From: Megascapheus bottae
Lineage: Eukaryota > Chordata > Mammalia > Rodentia > Geomyidae
Assembly (NCBI GenBank): GCA_024803745.1
Contig: JANJXV010000049.1
Coordinates: 4,813,501-4,877,500, forward strand
DNA: 64,000 nt
Direction of reading: 5' to 3'
Part shown: one piece after another, positions 22,690 through 35,094 of the stretch
Layout of the letters: every line of letters begins with the position of its first letter
Numbering within the stretch: the stretch's first letter is position 1
Translations under genes and position numbers: made by a program
The notes under the pieces: generated by a model
Seen by the model: the letters and a program-made list of their open reading frames with translations, nothing else
Told to the model about the DNA's origin: nothing
Database searches by the model: none

Positions 22690-25600
22690 TAGGTTTGGGG
22701 TGAGGGTGAGGGTAAGAGTAATGGTTAGGGTTAGGGTTAGGGTTAGGGTAAGGGTAAGGGTTAGGGTTAGGGTTAGGGTTAAGGTTAGGGTTAGGCTTAG
22801 GGTTAGTGTTAGGCTAAGGGTTAGGGTTAGGGTAAGTGGTAGGGTTAGGGTTAGGGTTAGGGTTAGAGGTAGGGTTAGGTTTAGGGTAAGGCTAAGGATT
22901 AGGGTTAGGGTTAGGTTTGGTTAAGGTTTAGGGTTAGTGCTTAGCGTTGGGGTTAGGGTAAGGGTTAGGGTTAGGGTTAGGGTTAGGGTAAAAATTAGGG
23001 TTAGGGTTAAGTTTAGGTTTAGGGTTAGGGTAAGGGTAAGTGGGTTAGGGTTAGGGTTAGGGTGAGCGTTATGGTATGGGTTAGGGGTAGAGGTTAGGGT
23101 TAGGGTTAGGGTAAGGGTTAGGGTTAGAATTAGGATTTGCTTAAGGGTTAGGGTTAGGGTTAGTGTAAGGCTAAATTTTAGTGTTAGGGTTAGTGTTAGG
23201 GTTAGGGTTAGGGTAAGGGTAAGGTTTTGTGTTAGGTTTAGTGTTAGGTTTAGGGTAAGAGTAAGGGTTAGGGTTAGGGTTAGGGTAAGGGTAAGGGTAA
23301 GGGTTAAGGTTAGGGTTAGGGTTAGGGTTAGGGTAAGAGTTAGGGTTAAGGTTAGGGTTAGGGTTAGGTTTAGGGTTAGGGTTAGGGTAAGGGTAAGGGT
23401 TAGGGTTAGGTTTACGTTCAGGGTTAGGGTTAGGGTAAGGGTTAGGGTTAGGGTTAGTGTTAGGTTTAGGGTTAAGGTTAGGGTTAGGGTTAGGTAAGGG
23501 TAAGGGCTAGGGTTAGGGTTAGGGTTAGATTTAGGGTAAGGGTAAGCGTTAGGGTTAGGGTTAGGTTTAAGTTTACGGTTAGGCTTAGGTTAAGGGTAAG
23601 GTTTAGGGTTAGGGTTAGGGTTAAGTTTAGGGTTAAGGTTAGGGTTAGGTTTTGGTTAAGGGTAAGGGTGAGGTTTAGGGTTAGGGTTAGGTTTAGGGTT
23701 AGGGAAAGCGTAAGGGTTAGGGTTAGGGTTAGTGTAAGGATTAGGGTTATGATTAGGGTTAGGGTAAGTGTTAGGGTTAGGGATAGGTTTAGGGTTAGGG
23801 TAAGGCTAAGGGTTAGGGTTAGGGTTACGGTAAGGGTAAGGGTTAGGGATAGCGTTAGGTTTAGGGTAAGGCTAAGGGTTAGGGTTTGGGTTAGGGTTAG
23901 GTTTAAGTTAAGAGTTAGGCTTATTGTTAGTGTTAGGGTTACGTTTAGGGTTACGGGTAGGGTAAGTGTAAGGGTTAGGGTTAGGTTTAGGTTCAGGGTT
24001 AGGGTTAGGGTAAGGGTTAGGGTTAGGGTTGGGTTTAGGGTAAGGTTTAGGGTTAGTGCTTAGGGTTAGGGTTAGGGTAAGGGTTACCGTTAGGGTTAGG
24101 TTTAGGTTTAGCGTAAAAGTTAGGGATAGGGTTTGGGTTAGGGTTAGGGCAAGGGTAAGTGTTTGGGTTAGGGTTAAGGTTAGGGTTAGGGTTAGGGTGA
24201 GCGTTAGGGTATGGGTTAGGGTTAGGGGTTAGGGTTAGGTATAGGTTCAGGGTTAGGGTTGGGGTAAGGGTTAGGGTTAGGGTTAGTGTTAGGTTTAGGG
24301 ATAAGGTTAGAGTTAGGGTTAGGATAAGGGTAAGATTTTGGGTTAGTGTTAAGGGTCAGGGTTAGGGTTAGGGTTACGGTTAGGTTTAGGGTAAGGGTAA
24401 GGTTTAGGGTTAGGGTTAGGGTTAGGTTTGGGGTGAGGTTGAGGGTAAGAGTAAGGGTTAGGTTTAGGGTTAGGGTTAGGGTAAGGGTAAGGGTTAGGGT
24501 TAGGGTTAGTGTTAAGGTTAGGGTTAGGGTTAGGGTTAGTGTTAGGCTAAGGGTTAGGGTTAGGGTAAGTGGTAGGGTTAGGGATAGGGTTAGGGTTAGA
24601 GGTAGGGTTAGGGTTAGGGTAAGGCTAAGGATTAGGGTTCGGGTTAGGTTTGGTTAAGGTTTAGGGTTAGTGCTTAGCGTTAGGGTTAGGATAAGGGTTA
24701 GGGTTAGGGTTAGGGTTAGGTTTAGGGTAAAAATTAGGGTTAGGGTTAAGGTTAGGGTTAGGGTTAGGGTAAGGGTAAGTGGGTTAGGGTTAGGGTTAGG
24801 GTGAGCGTTAGGGTATGGGTTAGGGGTAGAGGTTAGGGTTAGGGTTAGGGTAAGGGTTAGGGTTAGAATTAGGGTAAGGTTAAGGGTTAGGGTTAGGGTA
24901 AGGCTAAAATTTAGTGTTAAGGTTAGTGTTAGGGTTAGGGTTAGGGTAAGGGTAAGGTTTTGTGTTAGGTTTAGTGTTAGGTTTAGGGTAAGAGTAAGGG
25001 TTAGGATTAGGGTTAGTGTTAGGGTTAGGGTTAGGGTTAGGTTTGGCGTTAGGGTTATGGTAAGGGTAAGGGTTAGAGTTAGGGTTAGGTTTAGCATTAA
25101 GGTTAGGGTTAGGGTTAGGGTAAGGTTATGGGTTAGGGTTAGCGTTAGGGTTAGTGTAAGGGTAAGGGTTAAGGTTAAGGTTAGGGTTAGGGTTAGGGTA
25201 AGGGTTAGGGTTAGGGATAGGGTTAGGATTAGGGTTAAGGTTAGGGTAAGGGTAAGGGTTAGGGTTAGGTTTAGGTTCAGGGTTAGGGTTAGAGTAAGGG
25301 TTAGGGTTAGGGATACTGTTAGGTTTAGGGTTAAGGTTAGGGTTAGGGTTAGGGTAAGGGTAAGGGCTAGGGTTAGAGTTAGGGTTAGATTTAGGGTAAG
25401 GGTAAGGGTTAGGGTTAGGGTTAGGTTTAGGTTTACGGTTAGGCTTAGGTTAAGGGTAAGGTTTAGGGTTAGGATTAGGGTTAAGTTTAGGGTTAGGGTT
25501 AGTGTTAGGGTTAGGGTAAGGGTAAGGGTAAGGTTTAGGGTTAGGGTTAGGTTTAGGGTTAGGGAAAGCGTAAGGGTTAGGGTTAGGGTTAGTGTAAGAA

Positions 25601-26430
25601 TTAGGGTTATGATTAGGGTTAGGGTAAGTGTTAGGGTTAGGGATAGGTTTAGGGTTAGGGTAAGGCTAAGTGTTAGGGTTAGGGTTACGGTAAGGGTAAG
25701 GGTTAGTGTTAGGTTTAGGTTTAGGGTAAGGCTAAGGGTTAGGGTTAGGTTTAGGGTTAGGTTTAGGTTAAGAGTTAGGCTTATTGTTAGGGTTACGGTT
25801 ATGTTTAGGGTCACGGGTAGGGTAAGTGTAAGGGTTAGGGTTAGGTTTAGGTTCAGGGTTAGGGTTAGGGTAAGGGTTAGGGTTAGGGTTGTGTTTAGTG
25901 TTAGGTTTAGGGTTAAGGTTAGGGTTAGGGTTAGGGTAAGGGTAAGGTTTAGGTTTAGTGTTAGGGGTCAGGGTTAAGTTTAGGGTTAGGTTTAGGCTAA
26001 GGGTAAATTTTAGGGTTAGGGTTAGGGTTAGGTTTGGGGTGAGGGTGAGGGTAAGAGTAAGGGTTAGGGTTAGGGTTAGGGTAAGGGTTAGGGTTAGGGT
26101 TAGGGTTAGGGTTAAGGTTCGGGTTAGGGTTAGTGTTAGGCTAAGTGTTAGGGTTAGGGTAAGGGGTAGGGTTAGGGTTAGGGTTAGAGGTAGGTTTAGG
26201 GTTAAGGTAAGGGTAAGGGTTAGGGTTAGGGTTAGGTTTAGGGTAAGGTTTAGGGTTAGTGCTTAGGGTTAGGTTTAGGGTAAGGGTTAGCGTTAGGATT
26301 AGGTTTAGGTTTAGCGTAAAAGTTAGGGTTCGGGTTTGGGTTAGGGTTAGGGCAAGGGTAAGTGTTTGGGTTAGGGTTAAGGTTAGGGTTAGGGTTAGGG
26401 TGAGCGTTAGGGTATGGGTTAGGGTTAGGG
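22690..26430 (+). repeat. Tandem array of 1.6-1.86 kb units, third copy partial
   Basis: GGTTTGGGGTGAGG starts units at about 22,694, 24,427 and 26,034. The word GGGTTAGTGCTTAG occurs at about 22,930, 24,052, 24,663 and 26,246. GGGAAAGCGTAAGG occurs at 23,702 and 25,562, offset 1,860. GTGAGCGTTA(G/T)GGTATGGG occurs near 23,072, 24,198, 24,801 and 26,401. Landmark spacing differs between copies, so units have exchanged or lost pieces. The third unit stops at about 26,430. Confidence 0.85.
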
Positions 26431-26457
26431 GTTAGTGTTAGGGTTAGGGTTAGGGTA

Positions 26458-26488
<31 letters not shown>

Positions 26489-27664
26489 AGTTTTGGGTTA
26501 GGATTAGGGTTAGGGTTAGGGATAGGGGTTAGGGTTAGTGTTAATATTAGAGTAAGGGTTACGGTTAGGGTTAGGGTAAGGCTATGGGTTTGAGTTAGGC
26601 TCAGTGTAAGGGCTAGGGTTAGGGTTAGTGTTAGGTAAAGACTAAGGATTAGAGTTAGGGTTAGGGTTAGGGTAAGGGTAAGGGTTAGGTTTAGGGTTAA
26701 GGTTAGGCTATGTGTAAGGGTTAGTTTTAGGGTTAGGTTTAAGGTTAGGGTTAGTGTTAGGTGTAGGGTTAGGGTTAGGTAAGGATAAGGTTTAGGGTTA
26801 GGGTTAGGGTTAGGCTTAAGTTTAGGTTTAGGGTTAGGGTTAGGCTAAAGGTTAGGGATAGGTTAGTTTTAGGGTTAGGGTTAGAGTTAGGGTTAGGTTT
26901 AGGGTAAGGGTTAGGGTTAGCGTTAGGGTTTGGTTTAGGGTTAGGTTTAGGGTTAGGGTAAGTGTTAGCGTTAGGGTTAGGTTTAGGGATAGGGTAAGGG
27001 TAAGGGTTAGGGTTAGGGGTTAGGGTTAGGGTTAGGGTTAGGTTTAGGGTTAGGTTTAGCTTAAGGGTAAGGGTGAGGGTTAGGGTTAGGGTAAGGATTA
27101 GGATTCGGGTTAGGGTTAGGGTTAGAATTAAGGTTAGGGTTAGGGTTAGGGTATGGGTAAGGGTTAGATTTAGGGTTAGGGTTAGGGTTAGATTTAGGGT
27201 TTAGGGTTAGCATTAGCTTTAGTGTTAGGTATAGGGTTAGCATTAAGGTTAGGGTTAGGTTTAGGGTAATGGTAAGGGTTAATTTTAGGGTTAGCTTTAG
27301 GGTTAGTGTAAGGATTAGGATTCGTGTTAGGGTAAGAGTTAGATTAAGGGTTAGGGTTAGGGTAAGTGTTAGGGTTAGGGTTAGGGTTAGGGTTAAGTTT
27401 AGGGTTAGGGTTATGGTTAGGGTTAGGGTAAGGTTAAGGGCTAGGTTTACGGTTAGGCATAGGGGTAGGTTTAGGGAAAGGGTAAGGGGTAGGATTAGGG
27501 TTAGAGTTAGCGTTAGGAATAGGGTTAGGGTTAGGGTAAGGGTAAGGGTTAGGATTAGAGTTAGGGTTAAGTTTAGGGTTAGGGTTAGGGTACGGGTAAG
27601 GGTAAGGTTTAGGGTTAGGGTTAGGGTTAAGTTTAGGGTTAGGGAAAGGGTAAGGTTTAGGGTT

Positions 27665-30600
27665 AGGGTTAAAGTTAGGCTAAGGGTTAGGTTTAGGTTT
27701 AGGGTTAGGTAAAGCTTAGGGTTGCGGTTAGGGTTAGGGTAAGGGTACGGGTTAGAGTTAGGGTTAGATTTAGGGTTAGGTTTAGGGTAAGGGTAAGGGC
27801 TATGGTTATGTTTAGGGTTAGGGTTAAATTTAGGGTTAGGGTTAGGGTTAGGGTTAGGGTTAGGCTAAGTTTAAGACTTATGGTTAGGGTTAGGATTACG
27901 GTTAGGTTTAGGGTACGGGTAAGGTATAGGGTTAGGGTTAGGGTAATTTTTAGGGTTATGGTTAGGGTTAGGGTTAGGGTTCGGGTGTGGGTTAGGTATA
28001 AGGTTAGAGTTAGTTTAAGGGTAATGGTTAGGTTTAAGGTTAGGGTTAGCGCAAAAGGTTTGGGTTAGGGTTAGGGTTAGGGTTAGGGTTAGGTTTGGGG
28101 TTACGGTTAGGGTTAGGGTTAGGTTTAGGGTTAGGGTTTTGGTTATGGTTAGTGTTAGGTTTAGGGTTAAGTTTAGGGTTAGGATTAGGGTAAGGGTAAG
28201 GGTTAGGGTTAGGGTTAGGGTTAGGGGTTAGGGTTAGTGTTAAGGTTAGGTTTAGGGTTTGGGTAAGGTTAAGGTTTAGTGTTAGGTTTAGGGTTAGGGG
28301 TTAGGGTTAGGTTTAGGGTTAGGGTAAGGGTTAGGCTTAGGTTTGTGGTTATTGTTAAGGTAAGAGTAAGGGTTAGAGTTAGGGTTAGGGTTAGGGTAAG
28401 GGTAAGGGTTAGGGTTAGGGTTAGGGTTACAGTTAGGTATAGGGTTAGGGTTAGGGTTAGGATTAGGTTTAGGGTTAGGGTTAAGGTTAGGGTGAGGGTT
28501 ACGGTAAGGGTAAGGGTTAGGGTTAGGGTTAGGGTTAGGATTAGGTTTAAGGTTAGGGTTAGGGTAAGGGTAAGGGTTAGGGTTAGGGTTAAGTTTGGGG
28601 TTATGGTTATGGTTAGGGTTACGGTAAGGGTAATGTTTAGGGTTTGGGTTAGGGTTAGGTTTAAGGTTAGGGTTAGGGTAAGGGTAAGGCTTAGGGTTAG
28701 GTTTAGGGTTAGGTAAAGGTTAGGGTTATGGTTAGGGTTACGGTAAGGGTAAGGGTTAGAGTTAGGGTTAGGTTTAGTGTTAGGGTTAGGCTAAGGGTTA
28801 GGGTTAGGGTAAGGATTAGGGTTTGGGTTAGGGTTAAGGTTAGAGTTAGGGTTAGGGTTAGGGTTAGGGTTAGGGTTAGGGTAAGGGTAAGGGTTAGGTT
28901 TAGGGTTAGGGTTAGGGTAAAGTTTAGGGTTACAGTTAGGGTTAGGGTTAGGGTAAGGGTAAGGTTTACAGTTAGGGTTAGGTTTAGTTTAGATTTAGGG
29001 TTAGGGTTAGGGTAAGGGTCAGGTTTATGGTTAGGGTTAGGATTACTGTTAGGGTACATGTAAGGTTTAGGGTTGGGGTTAGGGTTAGGTTTAGGGTTAG
29101 GGTTAGGGTAAGCATAAGGTTTAGGGTTAGGGTTAGGGTTAGGGTTAAGGTTAGGGTTAGGGTAAGGGTTAGGGTAAGGGCAAGGGTAAGGTTTTGGGTT
29201 AGTTTTAGATTAGGGTTAGGGTTAGGGTAAGGGTAAGGGTTAGGGTTAGCGTTATGGTTGGGGTTAGGGTAATGATTAGGGTTAGGGTTAGGTTAAGGGT
29301 TAGGGTTAGGGTTAGAGTTAGTGTTTTCATTAAGGTTAGGGTTAGGGTTAGGGTAAGGGTAAGGGTTAGGGTTAGGGTAAGGGTAAGGGTTAGGATTAGA
29401 TTTAGGGTTATGGTTAGGGTTAGGGTTATGGTAAGTGTTAGGGTTAGGGTTAGGTTTAGGGTTAGGGTTAGGGTAAGGGTAAGGGTTAGGATTAGGTTTA
29501 AGTGTATGGTAGTTTTAGGGTAAATGTAAGAGTTAGGGTTAGGGTGAGGGTTAGGGTTAGCGTTAGGGTTAGGGTTGGGTTTATGGTTAGGGTAAGGGTT
29601 AGGGTTAGGTTTAGGTTAAGAGTAAGTTTTAGGATTAGGGTTAGTGTTAGGTTTGGTGTTAGGGTTAGGGTAAGAGTAAGGGTTAGTGTTAGGGATAGGG
29701 TTGGGTTTATGGTTAGCGTAAGGGTAAGGTTTAGGGTGAGGGTTAGGGTTAGGGGTTAGGGTTAGGGTTAGGGTTAGGGTAAGGGTTAGGTTTAGGGTTA
29801 GGGTTAGGGTTAGGGTTAGGGATAGGTTTAGGTTTAGGGTTAGGGTTAGGATTAGTGTTAGGGTTAGGGTTAGGTTAAGGGTTAGGGTTAGGGTTAGGGT
29901 TAGGGTAAGGGTAAGGGTTAGGGTTAGGGTTAGGGATAGGGTAGGGTTAGGGTTAGGGTTAGGGTTAGGGTGAGCATTAGGGTTAGGGATAATGTTAGGG
30001 GTTAGGATTAGGGTTAGTCTTAGGTTAACGGTTAGGGTTAGGGTTAGGGTAAGGCTGAGGGTTAGGGTTAGGGAAAGACTAAGGTTTAGAGTTAGGGTTA
30101 GGCTTAGGGTAAGGGTTAGGGTTAGTGTAAGGGTTAGGGTGAGCGTTAGGGTTAGGGTTAGGATTAGGGGTTAGGGTTAATGTTAGGGTTAGGGTAAGGG
30201 TTATGGTTAGGGTTATGGTAAGTGTTAGGGTTAGGGTTAGGGTAAGGCTAACTGTTAGAATTATGGTTAGGGTAAGGGTTAGGGTTAGGGGTTAAGGTTA
30301 GGGTTAGGTTTAGGGGACGGGTTAGGTTTAGGGTTAAGTTTAGGATAAGGGTAAGGGTTAGGTTAGTGTTAGGGTTAGGGTTAAGGTTAGGGTTAGTGTT
30401 AGGGTTAGGGGTAGGGTTAGGGTAAGGGTAAGGGTTAGGGTTAGGGTTAGGGTTAGGGTTAGGTTTAAGGTTAGGGTTAAGGTTAGGGTTTGGCTAAGTG
30501 TTAGGGTTAGGTTTATTGTAAGGGTTAGGGTTAGGGTTAGGGTTAGGCTTAGAGGTAGGGTTAGGGTTAGGGTAAGGGTAAGGGTTAGGGTTAGGGTTAG

Positions 30601-31085
30601 GGTTAGGTTAAGGGTTAGGGTTAGGGGTGAGGGTTAGGGTTAGTGTTAGGGTAAGGGTTAGGGTTAGGGTTATGGTTAGGGTAAAAGTTAGGGTTAGGGT
30701 TAGAGTTAGTGTTAGGGTAATGGTAAGTGTTAGTGTTAGGGTTAGGTTTAGGGTTAGGGTAAGGGTAAGCGTTAGTTTTAGGGTTAGGGTTGGGCTAAAG
30801 TTTAGGGTTAGGGTTAGTGTAAGGGCAAGGGTTATGCTTAGGATTAGGGTTAGGTTTAAGGTTAGATTTAGGGTAAGGGTAAGGATATGGGTTAGGGTTA
30901 GGGTTAGCCTAAAGGTTAGGGTTAAGGTTAGGGTTAGGGTTAGGGTAAGGGTAAGCGTAAGGGTTAGGGTTAGGGTTACGGTTAGGGTTTGGGTTAGGGT
31001 TAGGTTTAGGGTTAGGGTTAGGGTTAGATTTAGGGTTAGGGTTAAGGTAAGGGTATGGGTTAGGGTTAGGCTTAGGTTCAGGGTT
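27665..31085 (+). repeat. Segmental duplication, copy 2 (partner 11,350-15,545)
   Basis: It shares the ordered rare words listed for the partner, including GTTATGTTTAGGG at about 27,805, GCGCAAAAGG at about 28,050 and GGTACATGTAAGG at about 29,053. It is about 0.8 kb shorter, mainly because it has only one copy of the TTTTCATTAAGG block (about 29,325) where the partner has two. Its right end at about 31,085 lies less than 200 bases before the domain boundary at 31.25 kb. Confidence 0.85.
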
Positions 31086-31264
31086 AGGGTTAGGGTTAGG
31101 GTTAGGGTTAGGGGTTAGGGTTAGGGTTAAGGTTAGGGTTAGGGTTAGGGTAAGGGTAAGGGTTAGGGTTAGGATTAGTGTTAGGGTTAGGGTTAGGGTT
31201 AAGGTTAGGGTTAGGGTTAGGGTTAGGGTTAGGGTTAGGGTAAGGTTTAGGGTTAGGGTTAGGG

Positions 31265-33088
31265 TTAGAGGTAGCGTTTGGGGTAGCGTTAGGGTTAGGG
31301 TTAGGGTTTGGGTTAGGGTTAGGGCTAGGGTAGGTTTAGGGTTAGGTGTAGCGTTAGGGGAAGAGTTAGGTTTAGGTGTAGGGTTAGGGTTAGAGTTAGG
31401 GTTAGGGTTAGGGTTAGGGTTAGGTTTAGAGTTAAGGGTAGGGTTAGGGTTAGGGTTTGGGTTAGAGTTAGGGGTAGGCTTAGGTTTAGGGTTAGGGTTA
31501 GGGATAGGGGTAGGGTTAGGGTTAGGGTTAGGGTTACGGTTAATAGTAGGGTTAGGTTTTGTGTTAAGGTTACGGTTACGGGTAGGTTTAGGGTTAGTGT
31601 TAGAGTTAGGGGTAGCTTTAGGTGTAGGGTTCAGGTTAGTGGTAGGGGTAGGATTGGGGTTAGGGTGACGGTTAGGTTTAGGATTAGGCGTAGGGTTAGG
31701 GTTAGGGTTAGCGGTAGGGGTAGGGGTAGGGGTAGGGTTGGGTTAGGTTTAGGGTTGCAACTAGCGCTAGGGTTATGGTTAGGTTTAGGACTAGGGCTTG
31801 GGCTAGGTTTAGGGGTAGACTTAGGGTTAGGGTTGAGTTAGGGTTAGGGATAGTGTTAGGGGTAGGGGTAGCGTTAGGGTTAGCGGTAGGGTTAGGGTTA
31901 GGGTTAGGGTTAGGGGTAGGGGTAGGGGTAGGGTTAAGGTTAAGGTTATGGTTAGGGTTAGGTGTAGGGTTAGGGTTAGGGTTAGGGGTAGATTTGGGGT
32001 TAGGGTTAGGGTTAGGTTTAGTGTTAGGGTTAGCGTTGGCTGTAGGAATAGGGTTAGAGTTAGGGTGTCGTTTAGGGGTAGTGTTAGGGTTAGGATTAGG
32101 GTTAGTGGTAGGGTTAGAGTTAGAGTTAGGGTTAGGGTTAGGGTTAGGGATAGTGTTAGGGTTAGAGTTAGGGGTAGGGGTAGGGTTAGGGTTAGTGGTA
32201 GGGTTAGGGGTAGGGTTAAGGTTAGGGTTAGTTTTAGGGTTAGGGTTAGGGGTAGGGGTAGGGTTAGGGTTAGGGTTAGGGGTAGATTTGGGGTTAGGGT
32301 TAGGGTTAGGTTTAGGGGTAGGGTTAGCGTTGGCTGTAGGGATAGGGTTAGGGTTAGGGTTTCGGTTAGGGGTATAGTTAGGGTTAGAATTAGGGTTAGT
32401 GGTAGGGTTAGGGTTAGAGTTAGGGTTAGGGTTACGGTTAGGGGTAAGTTTAGGATTAGGGCTAGGGTTAGGGGTAGGGTTAGGCTTAGGGTTAATGTTA
32501 GGGTAAGAGTTAGGGGTAGGGTTAGGGTTAGGGTTAGGGTTAGGGTTAGGGTTAGTGGCAGGGGTATTGTTAGGGTTAGGGGTAGGGGTAGGGTAGGGGT
32601 ATGTTTAAGATTAGGGATAGGATTAGGGTTAGGGTTAGGGTTATTGTTAGGGCTAGGGCTAGGGTTAGGGTTAGGGTTAGGGGTAAGTATAGGGTTAGGG
32701 TTAGGGTTAGGTTAGGGTTAGGGTAAGAGTTAGGGGTAGGGTTAGGGTTAGGGTTAGGGTTTGGGTTAGTGGCAGGGGTATTGTTAGGGTTAGGGGTAGG
32801 GGTAGGTTTAGGATTAGGGATAGGATTAGGGTTAGGGTTAGGGTTTTTGTTAGGGTAGGGGTAGGGTTTGGGGTAGGGGTAGGGTTATGGTTAGGATCAG
32901 GGGTAGGGGTAGGGGTAGATTTAGGGTTATATTTAGGGGTAGGGTTAGGGGTAGGGTTAGGGTTAGGGGTAGTGGTAGGTTTAGGGTTAGGGTTAGGGTT
33001 GGGTTTGGGGTTAGGGTTAGGGGTAGGGTTAGGGTTAGGTTTATTGTTAAGGCTAGGGCTAGGGTTAGGATTAGGGTTAGGGTTAGGG
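31265..33088 (+). repeat. Higher-order repeat segment E-F-D-G-C-C-A-A-M, left-truncated
   Basis: Word E is at 31,265, F at about 31,545-31,625, D at about 31,680 and G at about 31,752. C occurs twice (about 32,033 and 32,328), A twice (about 32,557 and 32,768) and M-like at about 32,919. The order matches 39,821-41,865. The segment starts at E with no B before it, so the domain boundary cut into a cycle. A direct repeat of about 220 bases (TAAGAGTTAGGGG at 32,503 and 32,723) accounts for the doubled A. Confidence 0.8.
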
Positions 33089-35094
33089 TTACCGTTAAGG
33101 GGTAGTGGTAGGGTTAGGGTTAGGGATAGGGTTACGGTTAGGGGTATTGTTAGGGTTAGGATTAGGGTTAGGTGTAGGGTTAGGGTTAGGGTTAGGGTTA
33201 GGGTTAGCATAAGGGGTAGGATTAGGGTTAGGTTTAGGGGTAGGTGTAGGGGTAGCGGTGGGTGTGGGTTAGGGTTAGGGGTATGGTTAGCATTAGGGGC
33301 AGGTGTAGAGGTAGAGGTAGGGTTAGGGTTAGGGTTAGCAGTATGGGTAGGGTTAGCGGTAGGGGTAGGGTTAGGGTTAGGGTTTGGGCTATGGTTAAGG
33401 TTAGGGTTAGGGGTAGGGGTAGGGTGAGATTTAGGTTTAGGGTTAGGGGTAGGGTTAGGGGTAGGTTTAGGGTTAGGGTTTGGGGTAGGGTTATGGTTAG
33501 GGTTAAGGTTAGGGGTAGGGTTAAGGTTAGGGTTATGGTTAGGGTTAGGGGTTGGGTTAGGGTTAGGGATAGAGTTAGGGGTAGGGATGGGTGTAGGGTT
33601 AGGATTAGGGTTACGGTTAGGGTTATAGTTAGCGTTAGGGTTAGGCTTAGGGGTAGGGTTAGGGTTAGAGTTAGGGTTAGGGTTACTTGTAGGGGTAGGG
33701 TTAGGGTTAGGGTTAGGGTAAGGGTTAGTGGCAGGGGTATTGTTAGGGTTAGGGGTAGGGGAAGGGTTAGGGGTAGGTTTAGGATTAGGGTTAGGGTTAT
33801 TGTTAGGGCTAGGGCTAGGGTTAGGGGTAGGGGTAGGGGTTAGGGTTAGGGGTAGGGGTAGGTTTAGGGGTAGGGGTAGGGTTAGCGGTAGGGATTGGGG
33901 TAGGTGTAAGGTGTAAGTGTAGGTGTAGGTTTAGGGTTAGGATAAGGGTTAGGGTTAGGGTTAGGGGTAGAGTTAGGGTTAGGGTTAGGCTTAGGGTTAG
34001 CGCTAGTGCTAGGGTTACAGTTAGGGTTAGGGCTATGGCTAGGGCTAGGGTTATGGTTAAGGTTAGGGTTAGGGCTAGGTCTAGGTTTAGGGTTAGGGTT
34101 AGGGATAGGTTTAGGGGTAGGGTTAGGGTTAGGGTTAGGGTTAGAGGTAGCGTTAGGGGTAGGGTTAGGGTTAGGGTTAGGGTTTGGGTTAGGGTTAGGG
34201 CTAGGGGTAGGTTTAGGTTTAGGGGTAGCGTTAGGGGAAGAGTTAGGTTTAGGTGTAGGGTTAGGGTTAGAGTTAGGGTTAGGGTTACCGTTAGGGGTAG
34301 GCTTAGGGTTAGAGTTAGGCTTAGGTTTAGGGGTAGGGTTAGGGTTAGGGTTAGGTTTAGAGTTAAGGGTAGGGTTAGGGTTAGGGTTTGGGTTAGAGTT
34401 AGGGGTAGGCTTAGGGTTAGGGTTAGGGATAGGGGTAGGGTTAGGTTTAGGGTTACGGTTAGGAGTAGGGTTAGATTTAGGATTAGGGTTATGGTTACGG
34501 GTAGGTTTAGGGTTAGTGTTGGGGTTAGGGGTAGCTTTAGGTGTAGGGTTAGGGTTAGGGTTAGGGGTAGGGTTGGGGTTAGGGTGACGGTTAGGTTTAG
34601 GATTAGGCGTAGGGGTAGGGTTAGGGTTAGGGTTAGGGTTAGCGGTAGGGGTAGGGGTAGGTGTAGGGGTAGGGATAGTGTTAGGGGTAGGGTTAGGGTT
34701 AGCGGTAGTGTTAGGGTTAGGTTTAGGGTTATGGCTAGGGCTAGGGTTAGGTTTAGGGTTAGGGTTAGGGGTAGGGTTAGGGTTAGGGTTAGTGTTAGGG
34801 TTAGAGTTAGGGGTAGGGTTAGGGTTAGGGTTAGGGTTATTGTTAGGGTTAGGGTTAATTGCAGGAGTATTCTTAGGGTTAGGGTAGGGGTAGGGTTAGG
34901 TTTAAGATTAGGCATAGGATTAGGGTTAGGGTTAGGGTTAGGTTTATTGTTAGGGCTAGGGCTAAGGTTATGGTTAGGGTTAGGGGTAGGAGTAGGGTTA
35001 GGGTTACGTTAGGGTTATTGTTAGGGGTAGTGTTAGGGGTAGGTTTAGGGATAGAGTTAGGGGTAGGGTTAGGGTTAGGGTTGGGCATGGGCTA
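33089..35094 (+). repeat. Higher-order repeat segment N-(H)-I-J-K-L-A-B-E-F-D-A
   Basis: N is at 33,089, I at about 33,250, J at about 33,389, K at about 33,629, an L variant at about 33,684 and A at about 33,729. B is at about 34,032, E at 34,141, F at about 34,460-34,545, D at about 34,595 and a diverged A at about 34,859. H is degraded near 33,160. G and C, which normally follow D, are missing, which suggests an internal deletion before the next segment. Confidence 0.8.

Larger units (their letters stand above)
3316..31250 (+). repeat. TAAGGG-type domain, main part
   Basis: About 28 kb with TAAGGG, often doubled, as the signature variant. GTAGGG and CTAGGG stay sporadic. TAAGGG places a TAA stop in the Leu-Gly frame, so Leu-Gly frames are short here while Arg-Val and Leu-Thr frames run on. 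The domain contains many local and distant duplications listed separately; between them I see only diverged hexamers. Its right edge is abrupt: TAAGGG doublets are still present at 31,150 and GTAGGG words begin at about 31,268. Confidence 0.85.
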
